Positions 9,149 to 20,980 of a stretch of 42,261 nt of DNA are shown piece after piece. Source of the DNA: Methylophilaceae bacterium (lineage in GTDB: Bacteria; Pseudomonadota; Gammaproteobacteria; Burkholderiales; Methylophilaceae). The position numbers were made by a program, and so were the translations under genes. Location: contig JANZZG010000006.1 of NCBI GenBank assembly GCA_026419515.1, positions 1 to 42,261 on the forward strand, in the 5' to 3' direction. Every line of letters starts with the position of its first letter. Position 1 is the first letter of the stretch. The notes under the pieces were generated by a model. It saw nothing but the letters and a program-made list of their open reading frames with translations. It did no database searches and was not told the origin of the DNA.

Positions 9149-9856
9149 CTAAACATTAAGTCCCGCAATCCACTTGGCATATACGCTTGCGGCAACTGTG
9201 TTGAGCTGGCTTACGCGCGCCTCGATTCCCTCTTGAATGGCTTGCAGCGACTGCACGCCGGGACTGTCGATCGATGAGGCGATCTCTTCCGCACCGATTT
9301 CGCACCATTCGCGGATCATCGCCTGCGTCATCTCGATGTGGCACTGCAAACCCAGGTGCTTGCCCAGCGAGAACGCCTGATGGGCGCAATGAGCACTGGA
9401 CAGGATGTTGGTGGCTCCTTGCGGGATGGTGAACGTTTCGCCATGCCAGTGAAAACCCAGGAATTGACGCGTGTTGCCGAACCAGCGGCGGGCTTCGGCA
9501 TTGTCCGCCACCATGACCTCCCCCCAGCCGATCTCCTTGACCGGATTTTGCATGACCGTTCCACCCAGCGCCTTGGCCATGAGCTGCCCACCCAGGCAAT
9601 GCCCCAGCACCGGGATGTCGGCAGCCATCGCTTCCCGGATCCGTTCCAGCACCGGTGGGATCCATGGCAGGTCGTCGTTGACACTCATCGGGCCGCCCAT
9701 GAAAACGAGCCCGGAAAATTCCCGTGCCGATACTGGCAATGGGTCGCCAGCGTCGATGCAAATCAACCGCCAGGGAATGCCGTTAGCATCAAGAAAATCG
9801 GCGAAATAGCCTGGCCCTTCGCTGCGGGCGTGGCGGAAAATGGCAACGGGTTTCAT
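9149..9856 (-). CDS. Class I glutamine amidotransferase (GMP synthase-like)
   Basis: A 235-residue stand-alone class I glutamine amidotransferase domain. The catalytic nucleophile is in [17 protein letters not shown], the oxyanion region in [13 protein letters not shown], and the His-x-Glu pair in [25 protein letters not shown] matches the usual GMP synthase-like block. Such free-standing proteins often have unknown amino acceptors; some act as gamma-glutamyl hydrolases. The downstream specificity is not visible. Its start overlaps the stop of rluE by 4 bases, so it is translated from the rluE message. Confidence 0.85.
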   Translation of the reverse strand: MKPVAIFRHARSEGPGYFADFLDANGIPWRLICIDAGDPLPVSAREFSGLVFMGGPMSVNDDLPWIPPVLERIREAMAADIPVLGHCLGGQLMAKALGGTVMQNPVKEIGWGEVMVADNAEARRWFGNTRQFLGFHWHGETFTIPQGATNILSSAHCAHQAFSLGKHLGLQCHIEMTQAMIREWCEIGAEEIASSIDSPGVQSLQAIQEGIEARVSQLNTVAASVYAKWIAGLNV

Positions 9857-10386
9857 GCGAGCTCCTGGTATGTTCCGGGCGCGATGCCATCGAGCGTGTA
9901 AGGGCCGATGGCATAACGGATGAGGCGCAAGGTGGGAAAACCGATTTTGGCCGTCATGCGCCGCACCTGACGGTTTTTGCCTTCACGGAGGACGAGTTCC
10001 AGCCATGTGGTGGGAACCGTTTTGCGTTCGCGAATAGGGGGATTCCTGGGCCATAAACCCGACGGTTCGGCCACGCGTCGGACTTGAGCCGGGCGTGTGA
10101 CGAAATCACCCAGATCCACCCCGTGACGCAATGGTTCGAGATCAGCCTCCGTAGGCACTCCCTCGACTTGCACCCAATAGGTCTTGGGCTGCTTGTGCCG
10201 GGGGTCGGACAGCCGGTGTTGCAGGGCGCCGTCATCGGTTAGAATGAGCAGGCCCTCGCTGTCGGCATCGAGCCTTCCTGCTGCATAGACCCCCGGAATC
10301 GGAATGAAGTCTTTGAGCGTAGGATGTTTCTCGTGCGCGCGAAACTGGCAGACCACGTTGTATGGTTTGTTGAACAGGATGATCAA
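9853..10386 (-). CDS. rluE: 23S rRNA pseudouridine synthase RluE
   Basis: A 177-residue RsuA/RluB/E/F-type pseudouridine synthase, expected to act on 23S rRNA U2457. The catalytic Asp is in [17 protein letters not shown]. Also present are [18 protein letters not shown], a stretch characteristic of RluE, and [23 protein letters not shown]. No ATG fits: the reading frame is open further upstream but would run antisense into icd. A TTG ending at 10386 puts the [14 protein letters not shown] core at the start, as in other RluE proteins, though the E. coli enzyme has a longer N-terminus. With this start only 16 bases separate it from the divergent icd gene. The exact start is uncertain. Confidence 0.9.
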   Translation of the reverse strand: MIILFNKPYNVVCQFRAHEKHPTLKDFIPIPGVYAAGRLDADSEGLLILTDDGALQHRLSDPRHKQPKTYWVQVEGVPTEADLEPLRHGVDLGDFVTRPAQVRRVAEPSGLWPRNPPIRERKTVPTTWLELVLREGKNRQVRRMTAKIGFPTLRLIRYAIGPYTLDGIAPGTYQELA

Positions 10387-10402
10387 TTTCTCAGGAGCCC
10401 AG

Positions 10403-11638
10403 ATGTCCAGAATCAGCGTGCCCGCCCACGGGCAGAAAATCACGGTCAAAGCCGACAACAGCCTGAACGTTCCCGACCATCCAATTATCCCATTTATCGA
10501 AGGCGATGGCATCGGTGTCGATATCACGCCGACGATGCGGCGGGTGATAGACGCCGCCGTGGCCAAAGCCTACCACGGCCGACGTGCCATCGCCTGGATG
10601 GAGGTCTACGCCGGCGAAAAAGCCACCCGCATTTACGGCCAAGACACCTGGCTGCCAGACGAGACCCTGCAGGCGGTGAAGGACTACATCATCTCCATCA
10701 AGGGCCCGCTGACCACGCCGGTCGGCGGCGGCATCCGCTCGCTCAACGTCACCCTGCGCCAGGAACTCGACCTCTATGTCTGCTTGCGGCCTGTACGTTA
10801 TTTTCCAGGTGTACCCAGCCCACTCAAACACCCAGAAAAAACCGACATGGTGATCTTTCGCGAAAATACCGAAGATATCTATGCCGGCATCGAGTTTGCG
10901 GCTGGTACTGGAGAAGTGAGAAAAATGATGGACTTTCTGAGCGAAATCGGGGTCGTCAACAAAATCCGCTTTCCCGAATCTTCCGCCATCGGTATCAAGC
11001 CGGTGTCGATGGATGGTAGCAAGCGCTTGATCCGCAAAGCCATCCAATACGCGATCGACCACAAGCGCAAATCGGTGACGCTGGTGCACAAAGGCAACAT
11101 CATGAAGTTCACCGAAGGTGGCTTCAAAAACTGGGGCTACCAACTGGCCAAGGAAGAATTCGGGGCAGTGGAGATCGACGGCGGGCCATGGTGCAAGCTA
11201 CCGAATGGCGTCGTGATCAAAGACTGCATCGCCGATGCCTTCCTGCAGGAAATCCTCCTACATCCGGAAGACCATGACGTCGTCGCTACGCTCAATCTCA
11301 ACGGCGACTATATTTCCGATGCACTGGCCGCCCAAGTGGGCGGCATTGGCATCGCTCCCGGGGCCAATCTCTCGGACACCGTGGCCATGTTCGAAGCCAC
11401 GCACGGCACGGCCCCCAAAATCGCCGGCCAGGATATTGCCAACCCATGTTCGTTGATCTTGTCCGCGGAAATGATGTTGCGCCACATCGGTTGGGTCGAA
11501 GCTGCCGATCTGGTGCTGGCGGGGGTAAGCAAAGCGATCGCCAGCAAACGTGTGACCAGTGACTTTGCCAGTCAAATGGAAGGCGCAACCCAGGTTTCGT
11601 GCTCTCGCTTCGGGGATGAAATCATCAGCCGGATGTAA
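10403..11638 (+). CDS. icd: Isocitrate dehydrogenase, with NAD-type residues in the cofactor site
   Basis: A 411-residue isocitrate dehydrogenase of the E. coli type (TCA cycle: isocitrate to 2-oxoglutarate and CO2). Substrate residues sit in [40 protein letters not shown] and [20 protein letters not shown] are family signatures. ATG at 10403 has an AGGAG Shine-Dalgarno sequence 6 bases upstream; an in-frame extension to 10304 is rejected. In the coenzyme pocket [15 protein letters not shown] and VTSDFAS, E. coli Tyr345, Val351, Tyr391 and Arg395 are replaced by Ile340, Ala346, Ser386 and Ser390, while the Lys344 equivalent (Lys339) is kept. That points away from standard NADP binding. Confidence 0.95.
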   Translation: MSRISVPAHGQKITVKADNSLNVPDHPIIPFIEGDGIGVDITPTMRRVIDAAVAKAYHGRRAIAWMEVYAGEKATRIYGQDTWLPDETLQAVKDYIISIKGPLTTPVGGGIRSLNVTLRQELDLYVCLRPVRYFPGVPSPLKHPEKTDMVIFRENTEDIYAGIEFAAGTGEVRKMMDFLSEIGVVNKIRFPESSAIGIKPVSMDGSKRLIRKAIQYAIDHKRKSVTLVHKGNIMKFTEGGFKNWGYQLAKEEFGAVEIDGGPWCKLPNGVVIKDCIADAFLQEILLHPEDHDVVATLNLNGDYISDALAAQVGGIGIAPGANLSDTVAMFEATHGTAPKIAGQDIANPCSLILSAEMMLRHIGWVEAADLVLAGVSKAIASKRVTSDFASQMEGATQVSCSRFGDEIISRM

Positions 11639-11778
11639 GGACGGTTTGCCCTGAACACCCCCACGCACCGTGGGCGTACTCCAGACCCACAAGGGGTTCT
11701 TTACAAATCAAAGTCTAGCGTGCATCATGCAAGATGATCTCATGGTGGGCTACCAGGTAGTCGACGAAACTCCTTCGC
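11639..11778. other. icd-pilB intergenic region with a small hairpin
   Basis: The 140 bases hold a perfect 6-bp stem, CCCACG at 11660-11665 and CGTGGG at 11669-11674, with a 3-nt loop. No T-run follows, so it is at best a weak terminator for icd. TTTACA at 11700-11705 could be a -35 for pilB but no matching -10 is clear. No gene is visible. Confidence 0.3.
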
Positions 11779-13491
11779 ATGGCAACGACCAACACACCGA
11801 TCAGGCTGGGAGGACTTGCACGTACTCTGGTCCAGGAAAAACTCCTGACCGAGGAAGAAGCCGAAGCCATCCAGAAACAGGCGAACGCCACCGCCACGCA
11901 TTTCGTCACGCAAGTCACCGCAAGTAAGAAATTGACGCCGCTGCAGGTCGCCGAGACGGCGTCGGCCGCATTTGGGTTTCCTTTGTTCGATCTCAACGCG
12001 ATCGACATCGACTCGATTCCGAAGACGATCGATGTCAAGCTGTTGCAAACCTATCGTGTGCTGGGCTTGCAGCAGCGCGGCAACACATTGTTCGTCGCGA
12101 TTTCCGACCCCACCAATCTGCATGCGCTGGACGACATCAAATTCCAGACCGGGATGACATTGTCTCCCGTGGTGGTGGAAGACGACAAACTGGGCAGAAT
12201 GATCGACAAGCTCGCCGAGCTTAGCGATACCAGTCTAAGATCACTGCAGGTAGACGACGACATCAATCTCGACTTCGAAACCGACAAAGAAGAAAGCGAG
12301 GTTTCGTCGGTTGAAATCGATGACGCCCCCGTGGTCAGATTCATCCACAAGATTCTGTTGGATGCCATCAACATGGGGGCATCCGACCTGCATTTCGAGC
12401 CTTACGAAAAGTTCTATCGCATCCGTTTCCGTATCGACGGCATCTTGCGCGAGATCGCCCAGCCTCCATTGGCCATCAAGGAAAAAATTGCTTCGCGCAT
12501 CAAGGTGATCTCCAACATGGACATCTCCGAGAAACGCGTGCCGCAGGATGGCCGCATGAAACTGGTGTTGTCCAAAAACCGCGCCATCGATTTTCGTGTC
12601 AGCACGCTGCCCTGCGTGCATGGGGAGAAGATCGTGATGCGCATCCTCGACCCGAGCAGTGCCACGCTGGGAATCGATGCATTGGGTTATGAACCGATCC
12701 AGAAAGAACAATTGCTCGCAGCAATCAAACGTCCCTATGGATTGGTGCTGGTCACGGGACCGACGGGCTCGGGTAAAACGGTATCACTCTATACCTGTCT
12801 CAATATCCTGAACGGCCCGGGCGTCAATATCTCCACGGCCGAGGACCCGGCGGAGATCCCCCTGCCCGGCATCAACCAGGTCAATGTCAATGAAAAACAG
12901 GGACTGACATTCGCTGCTGCCTTGAAAGCTTTTTTGCGCCAGGATCCGGATATCATCATGATTGGTGAAATCCGCGATCTGGAAACCGCCGACATGGCCA
13001 TCAAAGCAGCCTCCACCGGCCACATGGTGCTGTCTACGTTGCACACCAACGACGCGCCCTCCACGCTGACCCGCCTGGTCAACATGGGAGTGGCCCCATT
13101 CAACATCGCTTCTGCAGTCACTTTAATCACGGCACAGCGCCTGGCGCGCCGCTTATGTAAAAACTGCAAGGTACCGGTGGACATTCCCAAAGAAGCATTG
13201 TTGCGCGCCGGATTCACGGAAGAAGACTTGGATGGCAGTTGGACCTTGTACGGTCCCAGAGAAGGTGGCTGCGAGCAATGCAATGATGGCTATAAAGGGC
13301 GCGTCGGCATTTATCAGGTGATGCCGATCAGTGAGGAGATGAGCCGCATCATCATGAAAAATGGCACATCACATGACATTGCCGACCAGGCGCAGCGCGA
13401 GGGTATCAAGGACTTGCGCCAGTCCGGCTTGCTCAAAGTCAAACAGGGGCTCACCTCGCTGGAAGAGGTCGAGGCCTGCACCAACGAATAG
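11779..13491 (+). CDS. pilB: Type IV pilus assembly ATPase PilB
   Basis: A 570-residue GspE/PilB secretion ATPase that powers type IV pilus extension from the cytoplasmic face. The N-terminal MshEN-type domain covers about residues 1-150. The core has the Walker A GPTGSGKTVSLYT, the Asp box, the Walker B DIIMIGEIRDLETADMA, and the His box STLHTNDAPSTLTRL. A zinc-type cysteine tetrad follows (CKNCK and CEQCNDG). The overall length is typical. pilC starts 27 bases downstream; the usual third gene, prepilin peptidase pilD, is absent here, and dsbC converges instead. Confidence 0.97.
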   Translation: MATTNTPIRLGGLARTLVQEKLLTEEEAEAIQKQANATATHFVTQVTASKKLTPLQVAETASAAFGFPLFDLNAIDIDSIPKTIDVKLLQTYRVLGLQQRGNTLFVAISDPTNLHALDDIKFQTGMTLSPVVVEDDKLGRMIDKLAELSDTSLRSLQVDDDINLDFETDKEESEVSSVEIDDAPVVRFIHKILLDAINMGASDLHFEPYEKFYRIRFRIDGILREIAQPPLAIKEKIASRIKVISNMDISEKRVPQDGRMKLVLSKNRAIDFRVSTLPCVHGEKIVMRILDPSSATLGIDALGYEPIQKEQLLAAIKRPYGLVLVTGPTGSGKTVSLYTCLNILNGPGVNISTAEDPAEIPLPGINQVNVNEKQGLTFAAALKAFLRQDPDIIMIGEIRDLETADMAIKAASTGHMVLSTLHTNDAPSTLTRLVNMGVAPFNIASAVTLITAQRLARRLCKNCKVPVDIPKEALLRAGFTEEDLDGSWTLYGPREGGCEQCNDGYKGRVGIYQVMPISEEMSRIIMKNGTSHDIADQAQREGIKDLRQSGLLKVKQGLTSLEEVEACTNE

Positions 13492-13518
13492 CAGGGAAGC
13501 AATTGGAGAATCCCCATC

Positions 13519-14733
13519 ATGGCCGACAAGAGCATCAAGGAAGCAACCTACCTCTGGGAAGGCACGGATAGAAAAGGCAAGAAAGTCCGTGGTGAAATGA
13601 AGGCCAGCGGGGAAGGCTTCGTCAACGCCACCCTGCGTCGCCAAGGGATCACCGTCACCAAGATCAAAAAACAAAGCGCATTCAGCCGGGCCGGCGGCAA
13701 AATCACTGCCAAAGACATCACCCTGTTCACCCGCCAGCTCGCCACCATGATGAAGGCTGGTGTTCCGCTGCTGCAGGCCTTCGACATCGTGGGCAAAGGC
13801 CATAGCAACGCCGCTTTGTCCAGACTGCTCGCCGACATCAAGGCCGACGTGGAAACCGGCAGCAGCTTGACGGCGGCTTTCCGTAAATATCCTTTGTACT
13901 TCGACAACTTGTACTGCAACCTGGTCCAAGCTGGCGAGCAGGCGGGGATTTTAGATTCCCTGCTGGACCGTCTGGCCACTTACATGGAAAAAACCCAGGC
14001 CATCATCAGCAAGATCAAATCGGCGCTGTTTTATCCCGTCTCCATCATCGTGGTGGCGGTGATCATCACGGCAGTCATCATGATTTTCGTCATTCCTGCT
14101 TTCAAGGAACTATTCTCCAATTTTGGCGCGACGCTCCCGACCCCGACCCTGGTGGTCATTGCCATGTCGGATTTCACCGTGAAATGGTGGTGGGCCATCT
14201 TTGGCTCATTGGGGTTGGGCGGGTGGTTCTTTTTTTACACCTGGAAGCGTTCGGTCAAGATGCAAGCCACTATGGACCGTTTGTTGCTCAAGCTGCCGAT
14301 CTTCGGCCATCTGGTCATGATCGCCACCGTTGCCCGCTTCGCCCGCACGCTGTCCACCATGTTCGCCGCCGGCGTGCCATTGGTGGACGCCCTCGACTCG
14401 GTGGCGGGTGCTTGCGGCAACCGTGTCTATTATGATGCCACCAAAAAGATCCAGAGTGAGGTCAGCACCGGCACCAGTCTGACGGTGGCCATGCAAAACG
14501 CCAACGTGTTTCCCAACATGGTGATCCAGATGACTCAGATCGGAGAGGAATCCGGCTCGCTGGACGCCATGCTGGGCAAGGTGGCCGATCTCTACGAGCA
14601 AGAATTGGATGATGCGGTAGAAGCGCTCTCCAGCCTGATGGAACCCATCATCATGGTGGTGCTGGGCACTCTGATCGGGGGTTTGGTGATCGCCATGTAT
14701 CTCCCCATCTTCAAGATGGGCGAAGCCGTGTAG
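13519..14733 (+). CDS. pilC: Type IV pilus inner-membrane platform protein PilC
   Basis: A 404-residue GspF/PilC platform protein of the inner membrane, contacting PilB and PilT. It has the two repeated GspF cytoplasmic domains: first ITLFTRQLATMMKAGVPLLQ with VETGSSLTAAF, and second RFARTLSTMFAAGVPLVDAL with VSTGTSLTVAM. Each is followed by hydrophobic segments (about residues 170-195, 215-235 and 375-400). MVIQMTQIGEESGSLDAML is the family's conserved stretch. GGAG lies about 10 bases before the ATG. It is coupled to pilB with a 27-base gap and converges on dsbC. Confidence 0.97.
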   Translation: MADKSIKEATYLWEGTDRKGKKVRGEMKASGEGFVNATLRRQGITVTKIKKQSAFSRAGGKITAKDITLFTRQLATMMKAGVPLLQAFDIVGKGHSNAALSRLLADIKADVETGSSLTAAFRKYPLYFDNLYCNLVQAGEQAGILDSLLDRLATYMEKTQAIISKIKSALFYPVSIIVVAVIITAVIMIFVIPAFKELFSNFGATLPTPTLVVIAMSDFTVKWWWAIFGSLGLGGWFFFYTWKRSVKMQATMDRLLLKLPIFGHLVMIATVARFARTLSTMFAAGVPLVDALDSVAGACGNRVYYDATKKIQSEVSTGTSLTVAMQNANVFPNMVIQMTQIGEESGSLDAMLGKVADLYEQELDDAVEALSSLMEPIIMVVLGTLIGGLVIAMYLPIFKMGEAV

Positions 14734-14739
14734 CCGCCC

Positions 14740-14764
14740 GCACACGAAAAGCGCTTAGGTGTGC
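14740..14764. terminator. Weak hairpin between pilC and dsbC ends
   Basis: GCACAC at 14740-14745 pairs with GTGTGC at 14759-14764; the loop contains the palindrome AAGCGCTT. No T-run follows on either strand, so this is a low-confidence candidate for the end of two convergent messages. Confidence 0.25.
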
Positions 14765-14784
14765 CTCGTGCGCGCCGAGCGTCC

Positions 14785-15510
14785 TCATTTCTTTGTGGCG
14801 GCTTCAGCCAGTGCCGCCTCGATGTCCTTGGTCGGATAGGCGCCCACCAGCCGTTTGCCATTGGCGAATATCAACGTGGGCGTACTATCGATGCCCAGCT
14901 TTCTGCCCAAAGCAGTGATCTTGTCCAGTGGCGTTTCGCAGTTTGCCCCGTTTTTGGCAAGTTGACCTTTGAAAATCCAGTCCTGCCAAGCCTTGACCCG
15001 GTCGGGCGCGCACCAGATCGCTTTGGACTTGTTGGCGGCATCCGGATGCAGCATTTCCAGTGGGTAGAGAAAAGTGTAAATGGTGACGTCGGTAAGCGGG
15101 AGGAGTTCTTTTTGCTCCAGTCTCTTGCAATAAGGGCAGTCGGGGTCCGAGAACACCACCAGCTTACGGCTGCCGTTGCCCCGTACGACTTTGATTGCCT
15201 GATCCAGTGGCAACGCATCGAAATCCACCTTGGTCAGCTCCTCCAAACGTGCCGTGGTCAATTCCCGACGTGTTTTGGGATCGACCAGCTTGCCTTCGGT
15301 GATGAACCAGGTGAAATTCTCGTCGGTATAGATGATTTGGCCATCGAGGAATACCTCGTACAGCCCCGGGAAGGGGGTCTTCGTCACGCTTTCCACCTTG
15401 ACCTTGGGATAGGCGGCCTGCAGGGCCTTGCGTATGGCGGCTTCGTCAGCGTTGGCGACGAGGGTGAAAACCATCAAAGTGAACGCGAGTATGATTCTTA
15501 TCAGCATCAA
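14785..15510 (-). CDS. dsbC: Periplasmic disulfide isomerase, DsbC family
   Basis: A 241-residue thiol:disulfide interchange protein. Signal peptide at about 1-21, then an N-terminal dimerisation domain (VESVTKTPFPGLYEVFLDGQ), then a thioredoxin-fold domain with the active site SDPDCPYCKRLE and the cis-proline loop IDSTPTLIFANG. A second cysteine pair (IWCAP and ANCET) fits the structural disulfide of the DsbC/DsbG family. It should isomerise wrong disulfides in exported proteins; LptD, coded nearby, is a known DsbC client in E. coli, but nothing here shows co-regulation. It lies 9 bases downstream of the FAD hydroxylase gene, so it may be the last gene of the long minus-strand operon. Confidence 0.93.
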   Translation of the reverse strand: MMLIRIILAFTLMVFTLVANADEAAIRKALQAAYPKVKVESVTKTPFPGLYEVFLDGQIIYTDENFTWFITEGKLVDPKTRRELTTARLEELTKVDFDALPLDQAIKVVRGNGSRKLVVFSDPDCPYCKRLEQKELLPLTDVTIYTFLYPLEMLHPDAANKSKAIWCAPDRVKAWQDWIFKGQLAKNGANCETPLDKITALGRKLGIDSTPTLIFANGKRLVGAYPTKDIEAALAEAATKK

Positions 15511-15519
15511 ATTTTCCTT

Positions 15520-16683
15520 TCAAGCAAGTGCATGCACCATCAACTGGCGCTTGAGGGGATGCAAACGATGCACGACAGCCAACCCGCGATTGCGCAGCCA
15601 TCCCCAGACCGGGTGAGGGTTGTTGAACAATTTTTGCAATCCAGTGGTCGTCACCTGCATCGCGACGACATCCGCTTTTCTGGCACGTTCGTAGCGACGC
15701 AGTAGCAGCAGGTCGCCCAACTCACGGAGGCCGCGTGCCATCAGTGTTTCAGCCAAGACCTTCGCGTCACGAAACCCTAGGTTGACTCCTTGTCCTGCAA
15801 GCGGATGCACCATATGGGCGGCATCACCGACCAGCGCCAGTCGGGGCGCCACCACGGCCGTATTGTGCTGCAGCCGCAGCGGAAATGCCATCGGTGGCGT
15901 GATCTGGCGCAGCGTGCCCAACACGCCATGTCCGGCCTCTTCCACGGCGCGGCAGAACGCCGCCTCGCCCAGCGCCAGCAACGCCTGCGCTTCAGCTTCG
16001 AAAGCAGACCACACGATGGAGATGCGGTTACCCGGAAGTGGCAGCCAGGCTAAGATGCCGTCGCGCAGAAACCACTGGCGGGCAATGTTGCCGTGTGGTC
16101 GCTCCGCTTCGAAGTTGGCCACGATACCCAGTTGTCCGTAAGACAGCGTATGCACCTCGATCCCTGCCTGCTGTCTGACCCAGGAGCCGCCGCCATCGGC
16201 GCCCACCAGCAACCGCGCCCGCAGCGAACAGCCGTCTTCCAGGTCGAGACGGGCCCAATCCCGTTCCAGTGTCAACGCCGTTCCCGACTGACTGACGATG
16301 GTCACGTCAGTACGAGACTTCAGAGCCTGCCACAAACCGTTCTGTATCAGCCGGCTTTCGGCGATGAAGCCCAATTCCGGCACACCGGCATCATAGGCCT
16401 CGAAATCGAGCCGGGAGACACCATCGTCCCCCCATACGTGCATGGCATGAATGGGCGCAATGCGTGACGCATCCAACCCATCCCACACCCCCAATTGACG
16501 AAGAAATTCAGCATTACCCGGACTGATCGCATAGATACGCGCATCCCAGCTGGCATCGCCGGGCAACGGCGCGCAGGGCGAGGGTTCCACTAACGCCAAC
16601 CGCAGCCCCGCCTGCGCCAAGGCGAGTGTCAAGGCACTGCCCACCAGGCCACCGCCCACGACCACCACGTCCAAATCGTTCAT
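15520..16683 (-). CDS. FAD-dependent ubiquinone-synthesis hydroxylase (UbiF/UbiI/UbiM-like)
   Basis: A 387-residue flavoprotein hydroxylase of the UbiH/COQ6 family, adding a hydroxyl to the ubiquinone head group. The dinucleotide fold is DLDVVVVGGGLVGSALTLAL, the second motif is LLVGADGGGSWVRQQAG, and the FAD/ribityl motif is GDAAHMVHPLAGQGVNLGFRD. The start at the ATG ending at 16683 places the Rossmann fold at the N-terminus; an 18-codon extension is rejected. It overlaps the UbiH gene upstream by 4 bases. Which ring carbon it hydroxylates (C1, C5 or C6) cannot be told by eye, so no symbol is given. Confidence 0.9.
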   Translation of the reverse strand: MNDLDVVVVGGGLVGSALTLALAQAGLRLALVEPSPCAPLPGDASWDARIYAISPGNAEFLRQLGVWDGLDASRIAPIHAMHVWGDDGVSRLDFEAYDAGVPELGFIAESRLIQNGLWQALKSRTDVTIVSQSGTALTLERDWARLDLEDGCSLRARLLVGADGGGSWVRQQAGIEVHTLSYGQLGIVANFEAERPHGNIARQWFLRDGILAWLPLPGNRISIVWSAFEAEAQALLALGEAAFCRAVEEAGHGVLGTLRQITPPMAFPLRLQHNTAVVAPRLALVGDAAHMVHPLAGQGVNLGFRDAKVLAETLMARGLRELGDLLLLRRYERARKADVVAMQVTTTGLQKLFNNPHPVWGWLRNRGLAVVHRLHPLKRQLMVHALA

Positions 16684-17838
16684 CCACGCGCTCCGAACAT
16701 CATTTTGTCTGCCACGAAACGTTTGGCCGGCAAGCACGTCTCCAGCAGGTTGAGGCCATGCCCCCGCAGGGCGCCGAGACCCGGCAGACCGTTGGAAAAA
16801 ACGCGCACCAGAAAATCGGTGAACAAAATCCCGCCCTCCCTATCGAGACAGCGCCGCGCACGATAACGCTGCAGCATGGCAGGGCTCCCCAATTGCTCAC
16901 GGCGGATTTCACCGATCAACCGTGCCAGTTCCCAGGCATCTCGCAACCCCAGGTTGAACCCCTGCCCGGCCACTGGATGCAAGGTCTGGGCGGCATTCCC
17001 GATCACCGCCAGACGTCGCCCTGTTACCGGTCGAGCACACGCCAACCGCAGCGGGAATACCCCGCGATCGCGCACGGCGAGGAAGGCGCCTTGCCGGTCG
17101 CCGAAATGGTCGTAGAGGCGCCGCAGAAAATCCGTTTCGTCGAGTTCACACAGGGCCTGTGCAATTTCCGGCGTTTCCGTCCACACCAACGCATAAGTGC
17201 GCTCGCCGTGGGGCAGCAGGGCCACCGGTCCGCGTGTAGTGAAACGTTCGTATGCCACGTGATGATGCGGCAACTCCGTCTCCACCTGCGCCACCAGCGC
17301 CGCCTGGCCATAGTCTTGAACGTCACGCCGGATGCCAGGAATTTCGGTTAATCCTTTGCCGCCATCCGCCACCACCAACAAGGCGGCGTACACCACACCA
17401 GGCCGCCCTGCGTGGACGTAATGCACCGTCGCCGATTCCAGCGTGCTCGTGACACGACGCGCCTGCGCATCATACAGTACAGGGATACCGGCACGCGCCA
17501 GCGCGCCGGCTAGGGCGCCGTACAGCACTCCATACTCGACGATGCAGCCCAGCTCCGGCACCCCGCATTCTTGCGCGGACAGCACGGTGCGCCCCAGGCG
17601 GGCGCGCTGGGACACATGGATGCTGCGGATCGGGGTCACACTCGGCGCCAAGGCGCTCCATACCCCCAACCGCTGCAGGATCAGCCGACTGCCATAGGAC
17701 AACGCAATGACGCGGGGATCGGCGGGCGGCATGGGATCGGGGCGCGCTTCCAGTACCATGAGCCGTAACCCCTTGTCCTGCAGTGCCAATGCCAGCGTGG
17801 CCCCCACCGGCCCGCCGCCGATGATGGCCACGTCAGCA

Positions 17839-17846
<8 letters not shown>
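16680..17846 (-). CDS. ubiH: 2-octaprenyl-6-methoxyphenol hydroxylase UbiH
   Basis: A 388-residue FAD monooxygenase of aerobic ubiquinone synthesis. The N-terminal fold is DADVAIIGGGPVGATLALAL, the middle motif LLVVADGGKGLTEIPG, and the FAD motif VIGNAAQTLHPVAGQGFNLGLRD. The GNAAQTLHP form, rather than GDAAH, and the C-terminal MMFGARG are typical of UbiH as opposed to its paralogues. It starts inside the last bases of pepP (8-base overlap) and its stop overlaps the start of the second hydroxylase, so pepP-ubiH-hydroxylase forms one translationally coupled string, an order also known from gammaproteobacteria. Confidence 0.9.
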
Positions 17847-20794
<2,948 letters not shown>

Positions 20795-20980
20795 GGCGTG
20801 GGTTCCGTCGAAAAATGATGTAGTAATTTAACTTGATTCATTAACTCGTTGCCATCCAAGGAAAACTTGGCAAAACTGCCTGACAAGGCACGACTGGTGC
20901 GGTTTTTGGGGTTGCTTTGGTGTAGAATCGCCTTGATTTTATCACCCCCAAAACCAGAGCGTCCAAACTTGTCCGTGCGC
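20795..20980. promoter_or_regulatory. amgK-lptD divergent regulatory region with inverted repeats
   Basis: The 186 bases hold a possible -10 (TAGAAT at 20923-20928) for lptD without a good -35. Around it, GGTTTTTGGGG at 20901-20911 and CCCCCAAAACC at 20945-20955 can pair over 10 bp with one bulged T. Smaller stems lie upstream, including CCAAG/CTTGG at 20856-20870. Operator function is not shown; the placement around the -10 makes it a candidate. Confidence 0.35.
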
